64,000 nucleotides of DNA from Rusavskia elegans (Eukaryota; Ascomycota; Lecanoromycetes; Teloschistales; Teloschistaceae). Below are positions 45,507 to 57,200 of this stretch, piece by piece; the first letter of the stretch is position 1; every line of letters starts with the position of its first letter. A model generated the notes under the pieces. It was not told the DNA's origin. It saw nothing but the letters and a program-made list of their open reading frames with translations, and did not search any database. The DNA is taken from NCBI GenBank assembly GCA_011316305.1, contig SAUG01000072.1:124001-188000 (forward strand). Reading direction: 5' to 3'. The position numbers and the translations under genes were made by a program.

Positions 45507-47290
45507 CTAAATACTTCTGCTTATTAGATTACCGACTCTCCTAACCCACGATCCCGCCAACATTCGCAGATAGCTCCCTCGCTCGACGATGACGATACAT
45601 ACTGCAAGCAGAGGCAGGGCTATGGAAACCCACAGCCATATGGATAACGTGCCTTGTCCAAGCTGCCTAAAGTTCATTCCAAAGACTGACGTCAAAAACG
45701 AGAGTGGAAGAAAGATGAAAGTTAAACGGTTGGTGGCTTTGGTCAGACCAGTGACTAAGGTAGCTTCGCGACTGGAACGCTTGCTCTCTTGGACCGAGAC
45801 ATTGCTCATCACAGTCGATCTTCCCGCTTCGCATAGCGAGATCGCACTCAAGAGTCGATTCGAGAGATATACCAGATCGGTTTTAAGTGTACCCAGTAAT
45901 CCCTGGCTTACAGCCTGGTTTTCAGGTCTTGACTGGTTCCAACGGGTGAATTCGATTTCCAATTTCGCAAGAAGATCTTGAAGATGGGCATGATGCCGGA
46001 TAAGAATGCTTTTTGCGTAGTCGAAATGCAAAATGGAACCGATGTCTGCCTCTTCTTGGGCTGATTCGCTTTCGGTTATCTGCTCGTTGATTAATTTCTC
46101 TAACATGTTCAGGTACTGCAACTCCGCGGCGGCATGAAAGGTGAAAACTTCTTGAATCGCGCTTAGGGGATTTGATGCTGCCTGAGCCCAATCCAAAGTA
46201 TAGCCGTATTTCCCAGGGAGCGAGGAAAGCGGCTGCTTTGATCTAGCCTTGTGATTGCTATGTTCACCAGGAGCTTGACAGATAGGCGCATTGGCTAACA
46301 ACCCCTTTTCAAAAAACACTGGACAGAACTCGAGTCGGCCAGCGACTTCGGCAAAATGTTCCGTATTCGGCGCTGGTACGAAGTCAAAGTCCGTGTCTTG
46401 CCCAGAGTCTGTCCAAATGAGCACTACAACGTATGTCAGTAAGCCACGATAGCTACATGCTCTATATCTACCTGTCCAATGAGCCTTTCGCTCCACGAAA
46501 CAAATGGATATTTCTTGTTCGAGAGCAAGGATGTCTCCATTATGAATGCTTAAGCGGCGTACTATCGAGCGTCCGGCTTCCGCAACTGTGCTCTGCTGAA
46601 TGTTTCGAAAGGTTTCACGCAGCCGCCGCTCGGAGTCTCTTCTAGCGTCTTTCAAGCCATCTCGACTTACATAGCGGCGCTCGCTCATGAACAGTATTGA
46701 TGGCACACAGAGTCGAATCACATTTTGTGCTCTTGAAGGAAGTGTAGGAACCGTGAACCAATCTTTCTGGCCCCATGGTAGGAAGTTGAGATGTTGATGG
46801 AAGAATCGGTGGTCTATTCCATAACGCGCTCCAACGGCACATAGCCATTCGGCAGAAGGACGTCCGGCAAGGAAAACCAACTCGTTGTGCTCGGTATCAT
46901 CTGCATTGAGAATGGTTGTCTCGTATTGTTCAGCCTTATCATATGCCGTCAATATTGGCCCAGCCTGTGTCGAAAGCGCGTATTCGTATATGAATGGCTT
47001 GTATTCGTTCACGGGAGGAACGCTTTGGTTCAAACCATGTGGGCTCAGTATTCGACCAGAATGGCCGCGCTTCTGTTGTGGCTTTTGAAGGAAGTGAGCA
47101 AGATTGCCCAGGTAGGCAGCAGAATGGAGTGGATCGGTGTGAAAGGATCGGATCTTCCCCTGAAGCGACAAGTTGTATGCCTCGAGCTTTGCTAACGATG
47201 GGTCGTTAGCTAGGGTTTCGAATCACAGAGCCATGTTTCGACCTCACATTCGATCACGGGAAAATCAGGGCCCGAGCCGGACACAGCCAT
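45507..47290 (-). CDS. CorA-like Mg2+ transporter family protein
   Basis: Exons 47290-47248, 47191-46472 and 46423-45507 give 559 residues. Intron 1 (56 bp, GTGAGG...GCTAAC...GTTAG) and intron 2 (48 bp, GTAGAT...TACTGAC...TTGTAG) have good branch sites; intron 2 is a multiple of three, so the unspliced frame is open. The C-terminal end has two membrane helices, the first closed by the diagnostic GMN motif (SVFGMNFRQLG), preceded by TNRLTFIFLPLSFLTS. The long N-terminal part would form the cytoplasmic funnel. Fungal members of this branch are plasma-membrane CorA-like proteins, often of unknown ion preference. The gene diverges from the NLR-like gene at 48 kb. Confidence 0.85.
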
Positions 47291-48038
47291 AACGCACACG
47301 CTGTCGAAGTTTGCTGATTAAAGTGACAAGCAGCGATCCTGTCATGAGGCGTCGTCGGGAGTAGCACCCAAGCTTTTGAGGTCTTTCACTACTGTAATTA
47401 TATCCATTCAGCCTCTCTTCGTACGGTGGTATAATGCTGTCAGAGCCTCAGGTCCAGCCGAGCTTGCGCTACAAGGACCAATACTGCTGGACTTGGGCAG
47501 TGCATGCATTCGGCGCTTCAGAGCTCACCGTGTGCACTAGTTCATGCAAATGCACGATTTCGTGGGTGCTCTCGAATGCGGAGGCGTCAATCACCTCTAT
47601 TGGTCAGCCTTGTCATCCCTCACGATAAGAGCTCCGTGGCGAAGAAGGCTGTGCGATGCAGCGCATTGTTGTGAAACCTCTCATCAGCTCCTTTTGCGAA
47701 TGTGGCGAGGTCTTGCATCGGTAACGACTTCTCGGATCTTTTACCAAAGCGTCCAGTCAGCGTCCGAGACGAAGTACTATCCTCGAGCCACCGACTTTCA
47801 AAATCTGCAGCCTCACACTCACTAATGTCATAGCCTACTCGGCCATGACTGTGGCTTGCTCTAAACCCAAGGCTTTCTTGCGTAATATTTCTTCAGGTCG
47901 TGCTCGAAGATTCTTCTTTTCAGATTTCGTTCTTTTTCATCCTCAAGATGCGTCTTTCCTAGTGCCTGCTGAGGTGACCTTCTTTCGTCTGTCTTATAAT
48001 TTGAATGACAAACTACCTTTGAGCAATTAGACAAAGAG
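47291..48038. other. Divergent spacer, CorA-like / NLR-like
   Basis: 748 bases with both promoters and possibly an upstream exon of the NLR-like gene (an open frame MTVACSKPKAFLRN... at 47845-48030 has no domain and is not annotated). Confidence 0.4.
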
Positions 48039-51000
48039 ATGAGGCTTAAAAAAATACTCGAAAAGGGTAACGATTGCTCGGGACGCACAAAGTATGCCCC
48101 GCACGTGCTAATGAAGAAGGCCCTCACTGATAAATTTCACAGCATCGTACTTGTGCCTGGTAACGACGGGGACACTCTAGCCGACCAGACGTACTCTCAT
48201 TTTCCCAGCTGGCTTGAAGATGTTGTTGCTTCGCGGGATCAATGCACGGCAATTTGGGTTTTTAGGCATGACATTCGAATTGAGACGTTGGGCTCTTGGT
48301 TTACTTTCGTTGAGGCTGGACCGCGACTGCTGCAAGAACTGATACACATGCAAGAGGCAAACAGAATTGTAAGTTTCGGAGTCGTAAGACTCTACGAACG
48401 CTGACCAAGTGGCTAGTCAGAAGACGATAGCCTGATACTCATAGGCCATAAACTCGGAACTTTCGTGTTGAAAAAGGCATGCTTGATCTGGAAACTCCCC
48501 GCGCGACTGTAGTTCACTGACAATGGCATGAAGGCTATTGTAGAGGCTAATCGAACGAAGCACCGGTCGAATGTCCACGCACTTCTGGAGAATATCGAGA
48601 CTTTGGTCATGCTTGGGGACCCTCAACTCGATCCTGAAAATCCTAAAGAATGGCTTCCACTGATCATGAAATGCCTGCCATGCAAGACGCTACCTGACAA
48701 CCTCAGGTGCACTAAAGACGCAAAATGTCTCGAGTACGTCGCATCTCTCTTCGAGGAGTTCACTGTCCATTCACACTACTTCCAATTATCGAGTTCGGCC
48801 GAGCCAAAGAAGAAAGGGCTTCTGAAACTGTACCGCCACACAGAAAACCATCGGTGCATTTGCTCTGCAAACATGACCGTCAGAATGTGGAGTACAACGA
48901 ACGACGAGAATGATATACCACCTGGGGAGGGAAGTAGAAAGCACTGCGCTTTTTATGGGAAAAGCCAGTACTATCAGCAGCTTATTTCCATACCCAACGT
49001 TGGGGCTCAGCTTGCAGTCTCAAACAATCCTATCCCACATCAAATAGAGCCTAGTCAGAATCAGAATGGCAAGGACACGTCTGTATCACTACAAGGTGAA
49101 ACTGCAACCGTGCAGGTAATTAGTACTTTAGACCCACGACAAGCTATACCCGTCCCTAGACAGCCTGAATCACCGAGCAGCACGACATCGCAAGATGATA
49201 GTTCAGAGCCGGAGAACACAGATCTTACCGCCGTAGCGATTGCACCGGGTCCCCAAGGTAACCACCCAGTGAAGGCTGCCCCCGGGATAGACCCGACGGT
49301 GGAACTTGTTGGTTTCTGCTCGCGGGTAGAATCACACGAGCGAACGGCCAACTTGCCAGAGAAGATTACTGACCAATTAGGGATAGCCGTTGGTGAGACA
49401 AGTGTAATGGGAAGCGGAGAGGATGAGGCCTCTTTCCTTGGATCCAGGCCAAAAGGTGCACAACAAAGCTCACCCACCGCATTGTCCTCCTCGCAGCTAC
49501 CGCGGTCCTCGCGCTTGCGTCGACGTAAGATCTTTTCCACGCGAATCCCTCGGAGAGACGAGATGTTTTTCTTTCGCGAAGAGCTTATGGGCTCGCTCGA
49601 GGATCTCTTGGTACCACCCCCAAGACAAAGGAACGATGATGTTACGCATGTGAGCTCAGGAAGACTAGTCAGCATACATGGTGAGCCAGGGGTTGGGAAG
49701 AGCGCCATTGCAGTGGAGCTTTCGTACCGTATCCAGCCATCGTTTGATCATGTACTTTGGCTTCGTGCGAACGACGGAATACACCTCTCTCATTCTTTTC
49801 ATGAAGCCGCTAGAAGTCTTGAAATTGTCCCGGACCGCGCCGCGAATCATGATCACGAGAAGAGCAGGATACGACTTCTGGAATGGTTGTCGACTACAAA
49901 AACTTCGTGGCTGTTGGTCTTCGATGATGCCGATCAACCTGAGATCTTGCGCTCATTCCTACCCGAACATTGCCTTGGTACTATTCTGATCACTACGCGG
50001 CGACGGATTCCAGAAACTCTCATGGCGTCATGCTCTCGACGAATTCGAGAAATTCAAATTAGCCCCTTGGGAAAGGAAGAGGCGATCTCGTTCCTGAAGC
50101 ATTTTGACGAGGCGAATAAGGACAACTTGGCGACCCTCGCAGAACACAACTTCATCGCCGAAATATGTCGTGGTCAGCCTTTAGCGCTCCGCGCTGCAGG
50201 AACGATATCCAACCGCCAGAAACTACTTGACATGAGGACCGCCGTGGGCCGTCGTCATGTTGGCGGAGTTCTTTCCCAACATAGTACTGCAATGTGGGCG
50301 AATCTATCCTCTAGGTCATGTGCATTGGCTGCAGTCATTGCATTTCTTGACCCCTACGGACTTGACGACGCAACATTACTAAGTGCACAGCGCTATGGAG
50401 ACTTTCCTCAACCCTCGTTCCCTTTGACCGATCAACATTATTTTGACGCCAAGGACGAGTTGCTTTCGCATGCGTTGTGCCGCGACGCAGGCTTTGCATC
50501 GTTCGACATGCATCGCATAACACAATCAGCCTTACGAGCTGGATTGAACGCTGTGGAGCTCAGACTGGGCTTTCATTCAGCAAGCCTTCTTCTCAACGGT
50601 TGCTGGCCATCCAAAGGAAAGATGAGACATATTGCCCTTGGCAATTGGCCAGAGTTTGACTCACTACATGGTCACGTCAGCGAGTTGTCGAAAAATTTCT
50701 TAGAACTTGATCATAGAATAAAGGGCAGCAACGGCGCAGCGGATTTGTTGAACGATGCTTACGTCAGGATTCTTTTGCTGTCCACCTGGTGAGTCATGTG
50801 CATGATAGATAACGGCATCGGCTGAGCAGGTCCAGGTACAACGCAACTCGTGGGAACGCTAAGGAAGATCGACGGCTGATACGCCTTGCTCATAGACTGG
50901 TCGCAAGGTCAAGTATGCGAAATTCAAATGTGCAGCTGCGCCAGGACAAGCCATCTTCGAAAAGTCTACCGAAAAGGCTCATCGATTGTGGAATCGACGG

Positions 51001-52442
51001 AGATCAGATCCCCAGGCTCGTTGAGATCACCGACCAGAAGGGCCCTTTTGTGGCCATGAGCCACATATGGTACGGCGATGTAGGCCGCACAAGCTTGACA
51101 AAGTCCAACCTGGAGAGTCTGACAAGAGGTATCCGGCCATCAGAGATACAGGGACACGAGTACGCTGCTCTGGAAGTTACGAAAAGCCTGGGCATCCGAT
51201 ATATATGGATTGATGCACTGTGTAGATGCCAGGACGATCCCGAGGAACGTCTCGATACAATACGATGGATAACAGACATCTATCCGTCTGCGGCATTGGT
51301 CGTGTGCGATTCGAGCGATACTGGTGGGGGAACGGTTGGGCTTGATGAGTTCTCCGTGGACACATCAATCCTATTCCAGCCTCTGTCATTCTTCTTCAAC
51401 TGGTCGGAGCCTTTAATGGTAAAAAGTTACAGAAAACGTCTCCGGACTCCATCCTGGGCATACTGTAGTCGGGCATGGACGCAGCAAGAGCCGTCGCTCC
51501 CCTCCAGTTCCGATTGTGCTGCGTCTATCTCACTTTCAGCTGGTGCCAACCGCTCAGAAGTCAAAGAACGGTCTCGACTGAAGCTACGTTGGTCAAGACT
51601 ACGGGACATTGATAATCAAGTCGCCTCGTCAGGAACAGAACACTCCAACACTCAGCAGCCAAAGGCAAACCTTCACGAGAAAACAGAAACGAACCCTCCC
51701 GATACTGACTGGGAGAAAGCAGAGCCCCAGATCAAGAGGGGAATATCCTGCGCCGAAGCCGGTAAACCGTTCGAGGCACTTGCTTGCTTCATGATGGCAA
51801 AAGACTGCGTCAGTACTTTCAGTACTCTTACAACACAAGCGAGAGAAGTGCACTCAACAGCCTCAATGTATGTTGCATCTCTATATACGGCACAGAAGCT
51901 CCCCGAAGTGGCTCAGGATATCATATTACCAGCCTTAGCAATCTACAGGAAACTCCCTGGATCTGGACGAGGCCTTGGTATCCTTCAGTTCACTATTGGC
52001 ACCAATCTATAATGCCCTCGGCAGGCACGACGAGAGTTTGAACAGCTATGAGGAAGCCAAGAAGACATTTGACGCACTGTCTGAAACACAAGAGCAAGAG
52101 CAAGAGCTCTCGACTTGGAATGCAGTTCTCAACCTCAAGCTCGCGGGGCATCATGTAAGAACACAGCGATTCAAGGAAGCTCATGCGCTCCTTCAACTCA
52201 ATCTCGACCATTTCCAAGCTCGGGACGATACGGCCGCTCAAGCCCATCTGGCTCGGGGTCTCTTCTGGCAGTCCCTCGTACATGAGGCAGAAGGAAGCAA
52301 ATTTATGGCGAAAGCTATGCTCGCGGCGGCGAAAGACGCTTTGAATGCTGTTCGTGTCACACGCGAACGTGATCCATCTCATGCTTCGACATCGTTCTTC
52401 GCTGAGGATTTTGACGAGGAGGTGGAGTTCTGGTTCCGATGA
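48039..52442 (+). CDS. NLR-like gene: alpha/beta-hydrolase-like, NB-ARC, HET, TPR-like; probably broken
   Basis: Exons 48039-48368, 48417-50788 and 50830-about 51950, plus a last part to 52442. Order: a SesB/alpha-beta-hydrolase-like module (FHSIVLVPGNDGDT; LILIGHKLGTFVLKK, where the elbow Ser is Lys). Next comes a Ser/Pro linker, then NB-ARC with GEPGVGKSAIA (P-loop, about 49680), WLLVFDDAD (Walker B), TILITTR and GQPLAL. Next comes HET-like sequence: PFVAMSHIWYGD, LGIRYIWIDALCRCQDD and SRAWTQQE. TPR-like helices close the gene. NB-ARC proteins with HET domains drive heterokaryon incompatibility and cell death. Problems: TAG at 48510-48512 in exon 2 (a 48-nt GTGTTG...CTGTAG intron could remove it) and a frame change near 51.95 kb that needs an unresolved intron or is a frameshift. 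Confidence 0.7.
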
Positions 52443-52861
52443 GTACGCGAAAGACAATGGTGCTCAATGTAGTCGTGCTGACATAGCCAGTTCACCGATT
52501 AAACGTAAGCACCTACCTAGAGTGGCTTTCTTTGACGGCCACATAATTCACCTTAGCCACGCAGATATCAAAGAGTCGTTCTAAGAAACGGAAGTTTTCT
52601 AAAGGAGGCAGATTCGGTTTACCACATCAATCTTTATTTCAATCTGGATCTGCAAATCACAAGGCTCGTACGGAGTAGTATCCAGCCTTACATACCCCTT
52701 ACTCTTTCTCTCAGCAATGCGCCATACTCTACAGTTCCATCTCATTCTTATCTCTAACTCACTAACCCCCTATCCCTCTCCCTCAACGTCCCAACTTCAC
52801 AGAAGCCAAGACCGAATCTCATCCAAATCATCCAAAATAAATCCCTTTCCCCCAAAAAAAA
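52443..52861. other. Convergent 3' spacer
   Basis: 419 bases between genes ending toward each other. CA-rich, with a run of A at 52854-52860. No gene. Confidence 0.5.
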
Positions 52862-53317
52862 TCAACAATACCCATACTGCACCCTCACACTCTTCACCGC
52901 AGCCCTACTCCCCGGCACCGGCGGCAGCGCCCGCTTCGAATAATAATTCACCTGCGCCCTACTCGGCGGCGCCACCGGTTTCCTCCTAACAGGTCCCTGT
53001 TGTTTCCCCTGAGTCGGAGTCCCCTTCTTCCTCGGCGCAGCGGGGAACGTACCATAATATTTCACCTCGGGCGCATACACCGACACGAGTTTCGGTTTCC
53101 CGTAATGCACCGCAGGCGAGTTGCCGTAGTATTGGGGTTCGGCCGGGTGGTGGAGACCGTGATGTGATTGGTGTTGTTGTTGTTGTTGTTGTGGTTGGGG
53201 TCTTGATGGGTGCGAGTGGCCGTAGGCGTGTAAAGGGGCCGAATGGGCTTGGGCGCGAGGGTAGGAGATTTGGGGTTTGCGGACGGGTTTTTTGGGTTTG
53301 GAGTGGGAGCTGCCCAT
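52862..53317 (-). CDS. Small basic Pro/Gln/His/Tyr-rich protein with N-myristoylation-type start
   Basis: 151 residues from ATG 53317 (upstream codons of the longer frame lack an ATG-proximal signal and are repetitive). The start MGSSHSKPKKP fits the N-myristoyl-transferase consensus (Gly2, Ser6) with adjacent Lys for membrane binding. The middle has a Gln/His run, then KPKLVSVYAPEVKYYGTFP and a basic RKK/RRK region; it ends VRVQYGYC. No fold is recognised. Composition suggests a disordered, membrane-tethered protein. The leader contains a (TG)n repeat at about 53385-53417. Confidence 0.6.
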   Translation of the reverse strand: MGSSHSKPKKPVRKPQISYPRAQAHSAPLHAYGHSHPSRPQPQQQQQQHQSHHGLHHPAEPQYYGNSPAVHYGKPKLVSVYAPEVKYYGTFPAAPRKKGTPTQGKQQGPVRRKPVAPPSRAQVNYYSKRALPPVPGSRAAVKSVRVQYGYC

Positions 53318-54262
53318 TTGTATGGGGGTTTTTTTTGGGGGGGTGTGCTGAGAAAGGTTGGAAATAGAACGACGTGGTATAGGGATTGTGTATGTGTGTT
53401 TGTGTGTGTGTGTGTGGATTTGGACCTGCCAGCGGAATTGGTGTGTACGATGATTTTTGGGGGAATGGAGGGAATTGGGATGGCGAGGCGAGGATAATAG
53501 GGTTGTGGATGGGTACAAAGGAGGCTTCATGCTTCTTTGTGGTCACTCGGCTTTGTGGCATTGTGGTTGACCTTCTATGTGTATGTGACCTCGTACTGAA
53601 AACTCTTTGTCTTCGGATGCGATCGTATCCCATTGACGAAAATGGCGTCTCTGAGCAGTCGCTATTGTTCGCTCTGAGTAGCTTGGCTGATACCATGGAC
53701 CAATGAAACCCTGCCAATGGCCGAAGAACCGGTTGTATGGACATCGGAAGCCAAGGAGGGAGAACAGAATCCTCACTTGAATATCGTGAGAATTGCCGCA
53801 GATGCAATCAAGAGAGCAGATGAGAGGGAGAGAATGAGATCACTTATCTGCATCTGAAGTTCTTAAAGGTGTTGCTTTTGTCAGATCTAAACATGCACAG
53901 ATGAACCAGGTGAACTTGGGGATTGAGTGTTACTTCTGTATGTACAAAATCGTCTGCACTGCCCAGTGTTTCGCTCAAACCAAGCCAGCTGATTGAGCCA
54001 AGAAAGAAAAATAGGTATCCAGCACTACAAGAAATGTATTGAGTTCAAGTGAAAGCGCGTGTCATGTGTTTGCGTGAAATAGCCGTTTCCTCTCCAGTTA
54101 TTCCTGCCAGATGAGCGCCGTCCTGGATCGCTATGAGGAGTGAAAATAGTACGATTAATGCTACAGGCCTGCAGAAAGCTGATGAGATAGCCGCCGCATA
54201 TGGAATTTGGTGATTTGGAACAGAAATTGGTGTTTTGCATCGATTTCGTAAGCGAAGAAAAC
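53318..54262. other. Spacer upstream of the small protein gene
   Basis: 945 bases with the (TG)n repeat and probable promoter of the small gene, then the 3' region of the large disordered protein gene. Nothing further supported. Confidence 0.4.
53382..53418. repeat. (TG)n microsatellite
   Basis: TGTGTATGTGTGTTTGTGTG-type run just upstream of the small myristoylation-type gene. Confidence 0.85.
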
Positions 54263-57200
54263 CTAGAACATAACGGCACTTGATGGCACGTCATGTGGCC
54301 CGTAGCCGTGCTGCGGTTGAATGTGAGGAAAGTGAGCGACAGTCGGACTGGATGTGGTGGACATGTTCTGAGGGAATTTGGGGACTGCTGGACTCGATGC
54401 CATCAGGGCCTGCTGTCGTGCCTTGGCGTTCATATTACCACCCTCGCTGGATGACTTCCTGAGCTTATGCCGTGGCTTTCGGGGGTGCCCGCCTTCATCA
54501 GCGGAGAAGATGCATTGGTCACTGTAAGGATCCGCTTTACCATACCCCGTGGAAGAAGGAACAGGGTGCGAATTATCGAGCCTCCCGATAGCTTGGAGTA
54601 AAGTCTGGGTACGCTTGCGGCGAGGGTTCAAAGGTGGAATTGGTGGAGGCATGTAATCGAATCGTGGTTCCATGCCGTTCTTCAGGCTGGCTCCCGGTGG
54701 TAGATCGACGACATCGACAGAAGACGTGCATGACTTGAAGACAGGCTCAGAGATATCCTGCTTGTTAACCGACTCTTTCCGGCGAGATCTATGGTGTCTG
54801 GGGCTGCTGTAGACGCCATGGGAACTTTTCGGTGGGATCATGATGGGGACCGAATCATTGGCAATCACAGACGCCCCTTCGTGCATAGAAGGCGCTGATC
54901 GTACCGAGTGACTTGGGGTTGAGGGAGATGTCCTGGTGTGAGGGTTGTTCGGGTGCATTGGTAGAGCATCTCGCTGCTCAAAGTAGCCGGGTTTTGCTGT
55001 CCTGCTGTTGCTTCTCAGTCGCCCGGTCATTGCCGAGGGCGATCGCTCGGGATCCTGATGATTGGCCATGCTTGCACTCAATTTCTCCAAGGGCCGAGTG
55101 GCCGAATTGTCCCATCGATGATTGTGATATGCCGGAGACAGGGGATTGCTGCTAAACGTTTCTTCCTCGATCAGAGCGTCGTCGCGTGGCTTGACGTTCC
55201 TGCCGAAGAATCGCCTCTCTGAAGCTTCCGAGCTTGATCGCTCACGTGAAGATCGTGAGGTAGGGGGCGAAGGCTCCTTGTCAAGCGAGTCTGGCCTCGA
55301 TTCAGGTCTTTGAGGGCGTCTGCCTTGGGTTCGGTAGCGTGGCTGCCCATTCGGTTCAGGCTGCCCTTGATCTCGGGTCTGTGGCCTAGAGAACGACTCC
55401 TCCGGTTTTCGAGCAAAGCCCTCCTGGGAGGGTCGCGGGGAGCCGTTGGCCAAAGTATGGGGACCAATGCCTAGCATCTTCATTGCTTTGGATGGCTGCT
55501 CTTGTTTGCTAGCTAAAGTTTCACGACTCGGCTTTGATTTCAGCATCCCAAACGGCGTTCGCCTTTGGCTAGAATCTTCAGGCCGTGAGCCAGGTGCCGG
55601 ACTCGAAGACCTGCTCTCATTTTCTACGAAAGAACGAAGATTATCTTGAACAGCACGACGTCTTTCTGCAAGCTCCGTTGCAAGACCCTCTCGTTCCTTC
55701 TCGGTTTCTGTACTCCCAGCCCGTGCATGGTGAGCCCTCAATTGCTCTTGCCAGGACATCAGATTTTCGTGATTCGGCCGCGGTGCCTCGCCGCCGAGTA
55801 CTCTTTGGGCTTTGTTTTGGCCAAGCATCTCTTGCACTTTAGGAGAGACTTCGCGCAGGGCCGTTGCTTGGTCTAGGATTTGGCGAGCTCTGATTGAAAG
55901 GGGAGGGGGCATGTCCGAGGCATCTGTACGGAGCACTGGATGAACGACGCTTCCTTTATGATCGGAACCAAACGTACTTTCTCGAAGGAAACTTGTTGGC
56001 TCGATCGTTGCGGAAGGGTTTCTGCTGTGGCCAGGCTTCGGAACATCGTTTGGGAACCTAGAGTGTGGACCCGGTGAAGGCTCAGCATAGATGGACGACT
56101 GGCCACTGTCGTTTCGCAGATGCGCACGCACAAGTCCATTGAGGCCATTGACGGAAGCTAAACCACTCGTAGGACCCAGAGTGGGTGAATCAGTATCGAG
56201 AGGGCTCGAAATGGCTTTGGGAAGGCTGGTATGACGGTGCGGTTCTGTGACGGTGATCTCGCTCCTCCCATCGGAGCTTGATTCATCTGGTAGAGGGATA
56301 TGGCGTTTGTTGTTTTGCGAATCAACTATCGAGTCCAGATCCGCGGTAGCATTCTGATGACCGCCGTTAGAGAACGTAGTCTCTATAGGACTTTGATATG
56401 AGGCGCTTGGCGGGAACAGGTCTTGCTCGTTATCAGAGTCCAACGGCGATCCGATTTCACTCGTTGTACCACTCATGTTCGAGAGGAAGCTGCTATCCAT
56501 TGCTGGGTTGTACTGGTCATCGAAATTGCGACTTGATGGATGTTGGTTGTTGGTAAGGCATCCTAGCCTGTGACTACCTGCGCTTTGATCTCGCTGGCGC
56601 GAAATTGATCCCGGAAGTGGTTGTGATCCAACAAGTGAGACGTTTCGAGAGCGACCTGTCACCTGTTGGTCCATTGATGCAGCTGACGGCGAGAAAGGCC
56701 GTACAAGCGCAGGACTCTCACGGCCCTCCTGCAATCGTAGCTGCCTTTCCAGATATTGCTGCTCACTGTACTGTTCGCTGGGTTTATTGAAAGCGCCAGA
56801 TGCCGTAGCCTTGCCAAGGTCGTTTGGCTCCAAGGCAGCAACGAAGGTGTTATCTCGCGTCGGGCTCATTGGCGGACTTAAAGGGGGGGACCTGCCTATA
56901 GCCTGGTTTTGGTAAGGGTCTGATGGCTCAGGTGCCAGACCGAGATCGAATTCTCCCATACTGGGAGGTGGTCCTGAGGGCGGAGGGCTAACGGCACGGG
57001 AGTCGTTGGAGGAATAGAGGGGACTGGATTGTTGGCAGCGGTCGTTGAGGCTGGTGGCACTGCGAGACACTTTTAACCTGCTGGAAGGCGGAGCATTGTG
57101 TGTGCGTTGTCTGTGAAGCGACTCTAGTCTATACATTGCCGAGTATTGCTGGTCGTACATATGCTGGTCAAGGCCCTGGCCATAGAGCCTCCTTGACTTT

